64,000 bases of DNA from Bacillota bacterium (GCA_023443225.1 JAEZVF010000077.1:1-64000), one strand, 5' to 3'; positions 7,415 through 15,606 are shown, numbered from the stretch's first letter. Numbers and translations are program-made. Notes: generated from the letters alone by a model not told the origin.

Positions 7415-8989
7415 TTACATCATTTCAGGTTTATGATAATAGTATCCTTGAAGATAATCAAATCCAATTTCTTTACAAATGTCTGCTATTTCCTTTGTCT
7501 CTACTCCTTCTGCAACCGTTTTGATATTATTACAACTGTAAGATCTAACAACACTTTCAACAAGGCTTCTTGTAGTCGTGTTTTTAACTAGATTTTTTAT
7601 TAATGATTTGTCTATCTTGATCACATCAATAGGAAGCTCACTTGCGTAATAATATGAGGAGTAACCGGTGCCAAAATCATCCAATGCTATTTTAATGTTA
7701 TATTCTTTTAACCGCTTCAGGTATTTACTTAAATCTTTTACATTAGATAGTGTTCTCTCAATAACTTCTATCTGTATTCTTGATGGGTCAACATTTAAAT
7801 TTATTGCTGATTCAATTAAATATTCGATACATTCATCTGAGAAGTCTTTTTGTGAAAAATTAATCGATACTATGCAGTTTCCGTTCTCATTGTCAGTTAG
7901 TAAAATCATTGCTTGTGATATTATAAATCTAGTTAATTCATGGATAAGTTCTGTTTTTTCAATAATTGGTATAAAGAAATCAGGACGAATGGTTGTCCCA
8001 TCTTCTTTCTTCCATCTTGTTAGAATCTCTACCGCGTATACCTCTTCGGATTCTGCTGTAACAACCTTCTGAAAAGCAGAGTTTACCTTATTATTCGTTA
8101 AGGATTCTGAAAATTCATTAGCAACTTGAAATATACTCTTATAATAGCTCTCGAGCCCATGGTTAAATTCAACCATTCTTACAAGTTTTAATTCAGCATT
8201 ACTACAGGCGATTAAAGCTCGTCTAAGTCCTTCATATGTAGAAGTTTCTCTGTCTATGTACGCGATTCCCATTTGTATTTCAATATATAATGGAATATTT
8301 TCCACCTTCAAGATTGATTTATTCATGTTGGCGATATTCTTTAGAATAGTTTTATCATCAATACCATTACAGGATTCATTAATTTTTAAAATAAATTTAA
8401 GTTCAGAATAATGGTATACTTCAACATTATCATAATCAATAACCAAATCCTCTAATCTTGTTGCAAGACTCTTCATGATCTCATTTCTGAAATTATAGCC
8501 GAAAATATTAATCGTTGAGCTGATTCCTTTTACATTAATAACTGCAATGGTCCTGTTTGTCATCTGTGTTTCTGTTTCATTTTTAATGGCTTCTAAATTC
8601 TTCAATCCCGTATTCATATTATGAGTTAGAATCATCGCAACATGATCAGCCTGTTTCTGGTTGTAATCAGAAAAGAATCCGATAATAAAGGAAATTAAGG
8701 TGAAAACGCCTAACCTCATGATCCAATTAATAGGTGCCTGAGCAATTCCCTGACTCACATTCAAAGGCATGAACGGTCCTAGCAGCAAGGAACAAAAGAT
8801 TCCTTGGAACACACCCCATTTTCGTCCATAAACAGAGGAAACTACAGTTATTGGCACATACATTAAGTGGGAATATACTTTTGTCGTACCGCCGGTTAAG
8901 TATACCGTAACCGCAACCAAAATAGATACAAAACAAGAAATTACTAGTAAATAGTGATTATCCTTCCTTATTCCAATACGTCCATTCAT
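7415..8989 (-). CDS. Membrane-bound EAL phosphodiesterase with degenerate GGDEF
   Basis: A 524-residue protein with several hydrophobic segments in residues 13-106, a GGDEF-like domain at about 145-265, and an EAL domain at about 285-520. The GGDEF signature is replaced by HYSELKF near 193, so cyclase activity is unlikely. The EAL domain keeps E321 (AVEIL), N377 (SINFS), E408 (IEVIE), D437-D438 (LDDFGTGYS), a lysine in IKIDKSL and the terminal AEGVET and QGYYYHKP, so it should hydrolyse cyclic di-GMP. The membrane part probably senses a signal. It is likely monocistronic. Confidence 0.88.
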   Translation of the reverse strand: MNGRIGIRKDNHYLLVISCFVSILVAVTVYLTGGTTKVYSHLMYVPITVVSSVYGRKWGVFQGIFCSLLLGPFMPLNVSQGIAQAPINWIMRLGVFTLISFIIGFFSDYNQKQADHVAMILTHNMNTGLKNLEAIKNETETQMTNRTIAVINVKGISSTINIFGYNFRNEIMKSLATRLEDLVIDYDNVEVYHYSELKFILKINESCNGIDDKTILKNIANMNKSILKVENIPLYIEIQMGIAYIDRETSTYEGLRRALIACSNAELKLVRMVEFNHGLESYYKSIFQVANEFSESLTNNKVNSAFQKVVTAESEEVYAVEILTRWKKEDGTTIRPDFFIPIIEKTELIHELTRFIISQAMILLTDNENGNCIVSINFSQKDFSDECIEYLIESAINLNVDPSRIQIEVIERTLSNVKDLSKYLKRLKEYNIKIALDDFGTGYSSYYYASELPIDVIKIDKSLIKNLVKNTTTRSLVESVVRSYSCNNIKTVAEGVETKEIADICKEIGFDYLQGYYYHKPEMM

Positions 8990-9058
8990 GCAATACCTCT
9001 ACTTTCGAATCCTATTTCAGTGAGTTAATCAGTTACTTCAAAATGATTCGTTTATCTT

Positions 9059-9487
9059 TTAGTTATGCATTAACATCTCCATGCACTTTTCATATAACTC
9101 TGGGGCATCTTTTTTAATTGTTGTAGGTTGTCCATCCTTTTTTAAATAACAATGATTTGTTGTTCCTGTAGCACATAATTCATTGGTAACTGCATTTTTA
9201 ACCTTATAACTTATGGTATATTTTACGCCATTGAATTCTGTAAGTTGAACATAGATTGCTACCGTGTCTCCAAAACGTACCATAGACTTATATTGACAGT
9301 TTACGCCCAATACCGGGCTTATGATTCCCATATCCTCTAATTTTCTATAGGGAAAATCTATCTGATCCATAAATTCAATTCTTGCTTCCTCAAACCATCT
9401 GATGTAATTAGAATGGTGTATGATTCCCATTTGATCCGTTTCATAATAGTTCGGTTTTCTAATATATGGTTTATATTGAAATTGCAT
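9059..9487 (-). CDS. YbgC-type acyl-CoA thioesterase (4HBT hotdog fold)
   Basis: A 142-residue hotdog protein starting MQFQYKPYIR. The catalytic-type motif YYETDQMGIIHHSNYIRWFEE (its acidic residue is the D of ETDQMG) marks the YbgC/4-hydroxybenzoyl-CoA thioesterase family, which hydrolyses acyl-CoA or acyl-ACP thioesters. The in-frame ORF extends 15 codons upstream, but that stretch is the repeated leader described at 9490-9577, so the ATG at 9487 is preferred. GGGTG lies five bases ahead, in the same position as in the second leader copy. Confidence 0.85.
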   Translation of the reverse strand: MQFQYKPYIRKPNYYETDQMGIIHHSNYIRWFEEARIEFMDQIDFPYRKLEDMGIISPVLGVNCQYKSMVRFGDTVAIYVQLTEFNGVKYTISYKVKNAVTNELCATGTTNHCYLKKDGQPTTIKKDAPELYEKCMEMLMHN

Positions 9488-9489
9488 TT

Positions 9490-9577
9490 TTACACCCATA
9501 GCAATTGCCACAAATAAGTATGGTTGAAACATTTCTTTTTCAACTTTTAAAAGTCTCGATAAGTGGCATCCTTTCTA
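9490..9577 (-). promoter_or_regulatory. Repeated structured leader, copy A
   Basis: Read on the minus strand, the element starts ATAGAAAGGATGCCACTTAT and ends with CTTATTTGTGGCAATT and GGGTGTAAAA just before the thioesterase ATG. TGCCAC can pair with GTGGCA to close a hairpin. The same blocks occur in the same order and at the same distance from the start codon upstream of the Dabb gene (copy B, 53315-53377), where a 26-base internal stretch is missing. A single-base indel and frame differences between copies show that it is noncoding. It may be a cis-acting RNA or a small mobile repeat that carries a ribosome site. Confidence 0.6.
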
Positions 9578-9724
9578 TTTTTAATTTCTTACAACCAAGC
9601 AGACATACTTAAGCGACTTCACCTACCGGCACGAATTTTAATCTTACTCTTAATACTACTTATTCTATTATTATACTAATATAAACCAATTTTGTATAGA
9701 TATATCAGCTAAAATCCTAACTAA

Positions 9725-9778
9725 AAGGAGTTTTTATAATTGCATACGCAATTGCATATGCAACTAGAAAAACTCCTT
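9725..9778 (-). terminator. Hairpin terminator after the Pro-rich gene
   Basis: AAGGAGTTTTT and AAAAACTCCTT form an 11-bp stem around a loop that contains a nested TTGCATATGCAA-like palindrome. On the minus strand it ends in TTTT, 25 bases past the stop codon of the gene at 9803. The rest of 9578-9724 shows no gene. Confidence 0.65.
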
Positions 9779-9802
9779 GGACAAATTCATTTCTATATAA
9801 GC

Positions 9803-10327
9803 TTAACGACATTGGAAGAAAGCAATTCTCCTAATATTTAACGTCTCAAATCTCCACCGTGAATTTCTCCAACGAAAACCTGCAAGAAAACCACCGCTTA
9901 ATGCAACGGGATAAAACCAGAAGTCATTGCCATTGTTCAGCCAAATATATGTGTACCGGAATAAACATCTTCTCAATCTGTTAACGTCAGGGATAAAAGG
10001 TGGGAATCGCTCCCTGTCTGTGCCCCTGCCAAATGGAGCAGCTGGCGGCGGTCCTGGTGGTCCTGGTGGCGGTCCACCTGGTGGCCCTTGCGGTGGCCTG
10101 CCCGGTGGTCCTTGGGGTGGTCCACTTGGTGGGCCTTGCGGTGGTCTACCTGGGGGGCCTTGGGGTGGTCTACCTGGGGGGCCTTGCGGTGGTCTACCTG
10201 GAGAGCCTTGCGGTGGTCTGCCTTGGGGGCCTTGCGGTGGTCTGCCTGGCCGCTGCTGCATTTTCGATACATTTATTTCATCACTATCGTAATCATGTTG
10301 ATTAAAATCATCGTAATACAAATACAT
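9803..10327 (-). CDS. Pro/Gly repeat protein with a C-terminal aromatic domain
   Basis: A 174-residue protein with an acidic N-terminus (residues 1-22), seven-residue repeats of the type GRPPQGP from about 25 to 100, and a conserved-looking C-terminal part (about 105-174) rich in Trp, Phe, Tyr and Arg, including FRYTYIWLNNGNDFWFYP. The repeats are proline-rich rather than strict Gly-X-Y, so a collagen helix is not certain. The repeat DNA (21-bp units, about 10030-10255) is far more GC-rich than its surroundings. Small proteins of this shape are common in spore-forming clostridia and may be coat or envelope parts, but I cannot name a function. Confidence 0.65.
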   Translation of the reverse strand: MYLYYDDFNQHDYDSDEINVSKMQQRPGRPPQGPQGRPPQGSPGRPPQGPPGRPPQGPPGRPPQGPPSGPPQGPPGRPPQGPPGGPPPGPPGPPPAAPFGRGTDRERFPPFIPDVNRLRRCLFRYTYIWLNNGNDFWFYPVALSGGFLAGFRWRNSRWRFETLNIRRIAFFQCR

Positions 10328-10439
10328 TCTCCTTATATAGTTATATTTTAATCTATGCAGATTAATCCAGATAGTGAAAAGAAAATGAATACTTATGACA
10401 AATAATATAAAGATTTGATTTTAGCATAATTCCAGTATA

Positions 10440-11126
10440 TCAATTAACACCTAACAATCTGTAATAGTCCTTCTGTGATTCCAGCACACACTCGGCAATA
10501 AAGTTAATAAGCATATCTATATCAAGATTCATTTTTCTTCTAGATAATGTAAGAGCATGTTCATAGGATTCATAGGATTCCTGGCTAATTATTATTACAC
10601 TATAGCCTGCATTTACTAAAATTAAATTTAATAATAGTAATGCTAATGTATCATTTCCTTCATTAAAAGGTTGTATATCCATCAACCGTTTATGACACAT
10701 GCTTGCATATTCAACCGGATGCATCATACGTTTGGAATTCTGCATTTGGTTAACAAAATGTTCCATTAAACGAGGTACGTCCTCTGGAGCTGGTGGTATA
10801 TAGTTTGCTCCAGTGACATCTATAGGATTCGTCCTGTATTGCCCAGCCTCATCCTGATTTACTTTACGGTAAATCATAAAATGTATGTGTTTCATAATGT
10901 CTTCGCTTATATCAAGTTGTTCGGTTCTTGCCTGCGAAAGAATATAATTATAAACTTCTGTATCGCTCTCATCAAACGAATTTCCTTTCGTTAATTTATG
11001 ATAATTGTTTAACTTTATACGTTGTAGTTTATCTAATTCGATTTCCTGTTCTGGACTGAAAGGCCGTTTTGCATTTATTTTATTTTTAAAATCGTCTACT
11101 TTATCAAATAATTCTTGTTTTGTCAT
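10440..11126 (-). CDS. Fic family protein with degenerate active site
   Basis: A 228-residue Fic/DOC-fold protein. The core GQYRTNPIDVTGANYIPP (about residues 95-112) and PRLMEHFVNQM are typical of Fic AMPylators. The catalytic loop that should read HPFxxGNGR is IQPFNEGNDT at 151-160: the key histidine is Gln152, and the glycine-arginine pair is Asp-Thr. Canonical AMP transfer is therefore unlikely. It may be a pseudoenzyme, a regulator, or use altered chemistry. An SD-like GGAGA lies close before the ATG. An 18-bp tandem repeat lies upstream. Confidence 0.8.
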   Translation of the reverse strand: MTKQELFDKVDDFKNKINAKRPFSPEQEIELDKLQRIKLNNYHKLTKGNSFDESDTEVYNYILSQARTEQLDISEDIMKHIHFMIYRKVNQDEAGQYRTNPIDVTGANYIPPAPEDVPRLMEHFVNQMQNSKRMMHPVEYASMCHKRLMDIQPFNEGNDTLALLLLNLILVNAGYSVIIISQESYESYEHALTLSRRKMNLDIDMLINFIAECVLESQKDYYRLLGVN

Positions 11127-11154
11127 AATAACATCTCCTGATTTTTACTCATAT

Positions 11155-11190
11155 AATTATCACGTTCATTATAATTATCACGTTCATTAT
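11155..11190. repeat. Perfect 18-bp tandem duplication
   Basis: TAATTATCACGTTCATTA occurs twice head to tail, 30 bases upstream of the Fic start and 118 bases before the plus-strand zinc-ribbon gene. It could be a duplicated operator or a replication slip. Confidence 0.6.
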
Positions 11191-11308
11191 AATCATACCC
11201 TAATTATTTATCAATAGGGAAACTTGGAATAATGTACCATAAACATAATCTTACGACTTTTGGTAAAACTATAGCATTATAAATAATTAATCAAAAGAGG
11301 TTAACTCA

Positions 11309-11563
11309 ATGAAAATAAATAATTATCAATGTCCCATCTGTAACTGCACGAACCTTACGCTTCGTTATGAAGCAAGCTATGTCTATTCTTATATACTAGA
11401 TGCAGATGCGCCAGGCTTAAAGAATTCGGAAGAGTTTTTATCCTTTTTATACGACAAAAGGGAACAGAAGGATACCAGAACCTACATCGAATGCAAGGAA
11501 TGTGGTACCCAATATCCTTATCAATTGCTCCATAAATATTTAGACAAGAACGAAAAGAATTGA
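11309..11563 (+). CDS. Small zinc-ribbon protein, 84 residues
   Basis: It carries two CxxC pairs, CPICNC near residue 8 and CKECGT near 62, which would bind one zinc ion in a rubredoxin-like knuckle. Between them lies a helical, acidic stretch. AGAGG is placed nine bases before the ATG. The gene is divergent from the Fic gene and ends before a bidirectional terminator. I do not recognise a named family; nucleic-acid binding or metal handling would be guesses. Confidence 0.65.
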   Translation: MKINNYQCPICNCTNLTLRYEASYVYSYILDADAPGLKNSEEFLSFLYDKREQKDTRTYIECKECGTQYPYQLLHKYLDKNEKN

Positions 11564-11636
11564 ACCTATGGTAATTTCGTAAACAGCCACATGCCTTTGG
11601 CACTATCACATACTGTTGTTCCTGCAAAAACACAAA

Positions 11637-11674
11637 AAGATCAGGAGTGAACATCCAATTCCATTCCTGATCTT
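11637..11674. terminator. Bidirectional terminator
   Basis: AAGATCAGGA pairs with TCCTGATCTT (10 bp) with A-rich DNA before and T-rich DNA after, between the convergent zinc-ribbon and deacetylase genes. Confidence 0.75.
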
Positions 11675-11710
11675 ATTTCAAATTACTATCATTATAACAC
11701 CTGTGTATTA

Positions 11711-12493
11711 CTACTTTTTAAATTGTCTACCCTCATGATCCATATAGTAATCATCCGTATAGATTAACTGAGAAATTGGCACAATCTCATAACCTTGATC
11801 CTGCAAACCCTTAATCATAGTCTCCAGCGCATCCTTCGTGAACTTAGCTCCATTATGGCAAAGAATAATGGAACCATTGCCTAGATGTTTATGATTACAT
11901 ACCGTCTTAACAATGGAATCTACACCATAGTCCTTCCAGTCTAAGGAATCCACATCCCATTGTATGCAATGATATCCGTTATCTCTTGTTGCCTGAATTA
12001 AAGTATCGTTATAGTCTCCGTAGGGCGGCCTAAATAGCATCATTTCGATACCGGTCAATTCTTTTACCTTCTGGTGAACTTTCATAATCTCATCTGTACA
12101 CTGTTCTTTACTGAGCTGGGACATATGTTTGTGGTTTTCGCTGTGATTCGCAAGGTCATGCCCGGCCTTCGCAATGGCTTTCACATCATCGGGATACTTT
12201 TCTACCCATCCACCTGTCATAAAAAATGTTACTTTCACATTGTGCTTTTCCAAAATCTTTAATATATCTTGTGTATCTTCATTCCCCCAAGCTGCATCAA
12301 AGCTAAGTCCAACTTTCTTTTCTTTACTATCAACGCAGTAAATAGGAAGCTGTTTCTTAGCGTTTAGGTTGCTTACCGATATCACATCCGGAAGAAAATG
12401 TATTGCAGCTGCTATAAGAAGCATACCGGTTAAAACAACAATTCCTGCTTTGAGAAAACTCGAAATCTTTGTTCTTTCTTCTTCTATGTTCAT
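11711..12493 (-). CDS. Polysaccharide deacetylase (PdaB-like)
   Basis: A 260-residue NodB-homology enzyme with one N-terminal membrane segment (about residues 14-35) and the catalytic domain outside (about 60-245). Motifs are LSFDAAWGNEDT (motif 1, with the metal/catalytic Asp), ANHSENHKHM (His metal ligands) and RPPYGDYN. SFDAAWG in place of TFDDGP is typical of the sporulation PdaB/CE4 branch that trims peptidoglycan or related glycans during spore formation. I start at the ATG at 12493, with GGGG six bases ahead, instead of the ATG four codons upstream, which lacks a ribosome site. Monocistronic. Confidence 0.87.
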   Translation of the reverse strand: MNIEEERTKISSFLKAGIVVLTGMLLIAAAIHFLPDVISVSNLNAKKQLPIYCVDSKEKKVGLSFDAAWGNEDTQDILKILEKHNVKVTFFMTGGWVEKYPDDVKAIAKAGHDLANHSENHKHMSQLSKEQCTDEIMKVHQKVKELTGIEMMLFRPPYGDYNDTLIQATRDNGYHCIQWDVDSLDWKDYGVDSIVKTVCNHKHLGNGSIILCHNGAKFTKDALETMIKGLQDQGYEIVPISQLIYTDDYYMDHEGRQFKK

Positions 12494-12679
12494 ACTGTTC
12501 CCCATGATTAATATGTATTATTACAGTTTATTATGAAAGAGGAGTATGTATGCCATCACTTACACTTCTTATTGTTAAATTTGTATTTATAACCTCCTTA
12601 ATGCAATTAATACAATCAATAATTTCGTGCAAAATAAGTGCTAGACTACTCATCAGAATAATAAAGCACTTACTTCATC

Positions 12680-13618
12680 TTAATCATCACAAAAATTAAA
12701 ATTTTTTTTCAATTTTAATAATTTATTATATAATTCATATTCAATATCTGCCACCTGATGAATCGTTTTACAAATCGAACTAGTTACAGTAAGAATTTCT
12801 TTCCTATCATCAGAAGATGATCTCAATTCCCTTAATTTTTCACCTTCTTCATTAAGAATATGTGCAATTTTAGCTCCCTCTGAAGCAATCCCGTCTAATT
12901 TATTACAACAGTATCTTTCCTGCTGCGATATTGAATCATTTGTTACAATATAATCTAAGACACATTGTTTTCCATTCATCCCTATTGCGAGAACATAGAT
13001 GTGGATTTGTCTATAAACATATCCAATGGAGCCTAAACATAAAGATATTACTCTAAGTTCATTAGGAATAATAACTTTTGCGTTAAACTTTCTAGAATAA
13101 GAATAAATATAAATTTTATCCTGAAATCTTGATAAACAATATCCCGTAAAGCCACCAAAAATATCTACTATACCTTTTATTCTTTCTAAACTTCGATTGT
13201 ATAAGGTTATCCTCTCTTCTAATGAGTATTTATCCACACTCACTATCACATTAGCATACGTTAGAAAAAGCATATCAGAAAAAACATGATAAGAAATCCC
13301 TGTAATTCTTTTTCCCCTTACCTCAGGTATTGAAATGTAAATAGTATCTACTAGTTCAAATAATTGATTCAACTTGTATACATACGATGAATCACCCTTT
13401 TGAATTGCCCAAAAACAGTGTTCTCGCGAATCATAACAAAGATAAGAGTAGCTTCTACATGTTTCAAACCATTGTAACGGATGAAAGTAATTATCATATT
13501 TTATTATTTTATACTCTCCTGGTACAGTTAAATAAAACCAGCTTCCATCGTACACAATACCACTAAGACTAGGAGTGTTTTCTAACATGAATGATTTATA
13601 TGCGCCTATTTTCATCAT
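12680..13618 (-). CDS. Propeller-like protein with helical C-terminal module
   Basis: A 312-residue protein with no signal peptide. Residues 1-225 consist of repeating beta-rich units with aromatic and glycine turns (GIVYDGSWFYLTVPG, YDSREHCFWAIQKG, ITGISYHVFSDMLFLTY), as in a beta-propeller. The last 75 residues are helical and contain IASEGAKIAHILNEEGEKL followed by a second helix, a pattern I know from small clostridial proteins, several spore-associated. The neighbouring gene at 13779 carries a similar helical module, so the pair may assemble together. Exact function unknown. Confidence 0.65.
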   Translation of the reverse strand: MMKIGAYKSFMLENTPSLSGIVYDGSWFYLTVPGEYKIIKYDNYFHPLQWFETCRSYSYLCYDSREHCFWAIQKGDSSYVYKLNQLFELVDTIYISIPEVRGKRITGISYHVFSDMLFLTYANVIVSVDKYSLEERITLYNRSLERIKGIVDIFGGFTGYCLSRFQDKIYIYSYSRKFNAKVIIPNELRVISLCLGSIGYVYRQIHIYVLAIGMNGKQCVLDYIVTNDSISQQERYCCNKLDGIASEGAKIAHILNEEGEKLRELRSSSDDRKEILTVTSSICKTIHQVADIEYELYNKLLKLKKNFNFCDD

Positions 13619-13690
13619 AATTTCTACCCCATTTAAAAATATCTCAATTTCCTATTTGTCTTCATCCTCAACTATGATCGGATTACTTAT

Positions 13691-13727
13691 GAGTTACTCC
13701 CACATTCAAAGAATGTGGGAATAACTC
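13691..13727. other. 17-bp perfect-arm hairpin between the paired genes
   Basis: GAGTTACTCCCACATTC and GAATGTGGGAATAACTC pair with one mismatch around an AAA loop. No T-run follows on either strand. It lies between the Asp-Lys protein gene and the propeller-like gene and may stabilise or process a joint mRNA. Confidence 0.55.
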
Positions 13728-13778
13728 CATCTTAACTAAGGAAAATCCAACATATTAATTCTGACATTCGTTCTGTTT

Positions 13779-14186
13779 TTACTTATGAGGCCATGGTTTG
13801 TCTTTATCTTTATCTTTACATCCATCCTTTGGGCATGCACAGTCTATGAAGAGGAAAAGCTTTGATGTTATTAAAAATTGCAAACGCGTAAGTGCATTGA
13901 CTAATTCAAGCTTTTCATCTTCTTTCTCTTTATCTTTACCTTTGTCTATATCTTTGTCTTTATCTTTGTCTTTATCTTTGTCTTTGTCTGGATCAAAACA
14001 TTGGGATGCCCATTCCTCTAGCTTAGGATCCTGATCTCCCCCCCAAGGATTTTCTTTACCGTGATCTTGTTTTTTATCGATAGCTTTCAATAATTTAGCG
14101 ATTGCTTCTTCCTCTTCTGCAACTGAATTAATAAGGTTTGTAATAGCCTCACAACGTGTCATTGAATCATATTTTTTTTGTTCCAT
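13779..14186 (-). CDS. Helical module protein with Asp-Lys repeat insertion
   Basis: A 135-residue protein. The N-terminal helix contains AITNLINSVAEEEEAIAKLL (about residues 14-33) and a second helix contains ELVNALTRLQFLITSKLFLF (about 94-113), matching the two-helix module at the end of the 312-residue neighbour. Between them lies a (DK)n tract at about 71-90, encoded by six-base repeats (13920-13990), and the C-terminus is CACPKDGCKDKDKDKPWP. No good ribosome site precedes the ATG at 14186; a strong one lies about 45 bases upstream, before an overlapping short ORF. Likely a spore or surface accessory protein, by inference only. Confidence 0.6.
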   Translation of the reverse strand: MEQKKYDSMTRCEAITNLINSVAEEEEAIAKLLKAIDKKQDHGKENPWGGDQDPKLEEWASQCFDPDKDKDKDKDKDKDIDKGKDKEKEDEKLELVNALTRLQFLITSKLFLFIDCACPKDGCKDKDKDKPWPHK

Positions 14187-14223
14187 AGTTTATCTTGTAT
14201 GATGTATTTAGTAACAAATACAT
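14167..14223 (-). other. Possible 18-codon upstream ORF
   Basis: ATG at 14223 has AAAGGAG (14237-14231) seven bases ahead, the best ribosome site in this region. The 18 codons end at TGA inside the first codons of the 135-residue gene, in another frame and across a run of eight A bases. A perfect 10-bp hairpin (14200-14225) overlaps its start. It could couple translation, or the A8 run could permit frameshifting into the larger gene. Confidence 0.3.
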
Positions 14224-14263
14224 CAATACTCTCCTTTCTTTTCAACTTTGTTATAATCAATAG

Positions 14264-14442
14264 TAACACTGTGGACTTTTTATTTGTTTCTTATAGCTTA
14301 GACTATTTAAAGGAGTGTATTGCCACAGTTTTATCTAAATCATTTATAGTTGGATAAGTCTTTGAACTTTCATGTCACGCAAGTCTATGATGATAAAACT
14401 AGGTGGACAAACACAGTGATTATTTACTAAGGAGTTGATCTC
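14264..14442 (+). ncRNA. Candidate IS110 bridge RNA region
   Basis: The left noncoding end of IS110 elements is known to encode a bridge RNA of about 170-180 nt that pairs with target and donor DNA. Here a TATAAT at 14252-14257 would start RNA near 14264. The region folds at least into ACTGTGG (14268) with CCACAGT (14323), and AGTTTTATC (14327) with GATAAAACT (14392). The two stems overlap at AGT, so they may be alternatives. I could not identify guide loops. The call is by position and potential structure only. Confidence 0.4.
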
Positions 14443-15606
14443 ATGATTTATGTTGGCATTGATGTTGCCAAACAAATACACTATGCATCTGTTATGAATT
14501 CGGATGGCGAAATCCTTGTTAAACCATTTGCTTTTTCAAATGATCATACTGGATTCCAGAAACTACTGAAACATCTAGATTCCTATTCTAAAGAAGAACT
14601 CTATATTGGTATGGAATCTACCGCCCATTATGCCGAAAATCTAACTAGTTTCCTTTTCACAAGAGGTTTTCAGATTTGTATTATTAATCCTATTCAGACT
14701 GCCTCTCTTAGGAAATCTAATATTCGTAAAACAAAGACGGATTCGGTGGATACCTATCTCATTATTAAAGCATTAACCCTAAATCACTATCGTCTGTTTT
14801 CAGAACGCGATTATGATTCTTTGCAATTAAAAAACCTCTGTCGCTTCCGTCAAAAACTTATGAAGGCAAGGACAAAGGTTAAAATTCAACTTGTGACTTA
14901 TGTGGATTTGTTATTCCCTGAACTCCAGTATTTCTTTAAATCCGGTATTCACGGAAAAGCTTGTTATGCTCTATTAAAAGAACAACCAAATCCCGACAGA
15001 ATTGCTAAAATGCATCTCACAAGGCTTACCAACCTTTTATCAAAGTCCTCACAAGGACACTTTAAACAGTCTACAGCTGTACATTTAAAAGAGCTTGCAT
15101 CACAATCTGTCGGTATAAAAAATAATACCCTATCTTTACAGATTTTGCAATCCATAAAGCAGATAGAAATGTACACAGAACAACTCGCCGAAGTAGATCA
15201 ATCAATTCACGTAATCATGGATAAGATGGATTCTGTTATCAAGACAATCCCTGGTATTGGATCGCTTAATGGTGCCATGATTATTGGTGAGATTGGAGAT
15301 ATTTCTCGTTTTGAAAAACCTTGTCACTTACTTGCATTTGCTGGATTAGATCCATCAGTTTATCAATCAGGAAATTTCAATGCTGCTAGAACAAGAATGT
15401 CCAAACGAGGTTCCAAACTACTTCGCTACGCTTTAATAAATGCAGCATGGCAAACCACCCTTGTAAACAAAACATTCAAAGATTATTATGATTTGAAAAT
15501 CTCGCAGGGGCGTCGCCACTACAATGCTCTTGGTCATGTAGCTCATAAATTAGTACGTGTTATACATAAGATGATGAGCACTAACGTTGAGTTCAACTTA
15601 GCTTAG
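14443..15606 (+). CDS. IS110-family transposase (DEDD recombinase)
   Basis: A 387-residue transposase. The N-terminal RuvC-like DEDD domain has GIDVAK (D7), MESTAHY (E58) and KTDSVDTYLI (D100, D103). The C-terminal IS116/IS110/IS902 domain contains TIPGIGSLNGAMIIGEIGD (about 268-286) and LDPSVYQSGNF with the serine nucleophile at S309, followed by RGSKLLRYALINAAW. All catalytic residues appear present and the frame is open, so the element may be active. AGGAG is eight bases before the ATG. Confidence 0.95.
   Translation: MIYVGIDVAKQIHYASVMNSDGEILVKPFAFSNDHTGFQKLLKHLDSYSKEELYIGMESTAHYAENLTSFLFTRGFQICIINPIQTASLRKSNIRKTKTDSVDTYLIIKALTLNHYRLFSERDYDSLQLKNLCRFRQKLMKARTKVKIQLVTYVDLLFPELQYFFKSGIHGKACYALLKEQPNPDRIAKMHLTRLTNLLSKSSQGHFKQSTAVHLKELASQSVGIKNNTLSLQILQSIKQIEMYTEQLAEVDQSIHVIMDKMDSVIKTIPGIGSLNGAMIIGEIGDISRFEKPCHLLAFAGLDPSVYQSGNFNAARTRMSKRGSKLLRYALINAAWQTTLVNKTFKDYYDLKISQGRRHYNALGHVAHKLVRVIHKMMSTNVEFNLA

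Noticed and set aside
9927..10305. Several long plus-strand Gly/Leu/Trp-rich ORFs
   Set aside because: These are antisense shadows of the 21-bp repeats in the Pro/Gly gene; the minus-strand frame has the natural start and a terminator.
13798..14034. Plus-strand Ser-Leu repeat ORF
   Set aside because: Antisense of the Asp-Lys tract; no ribosome site.
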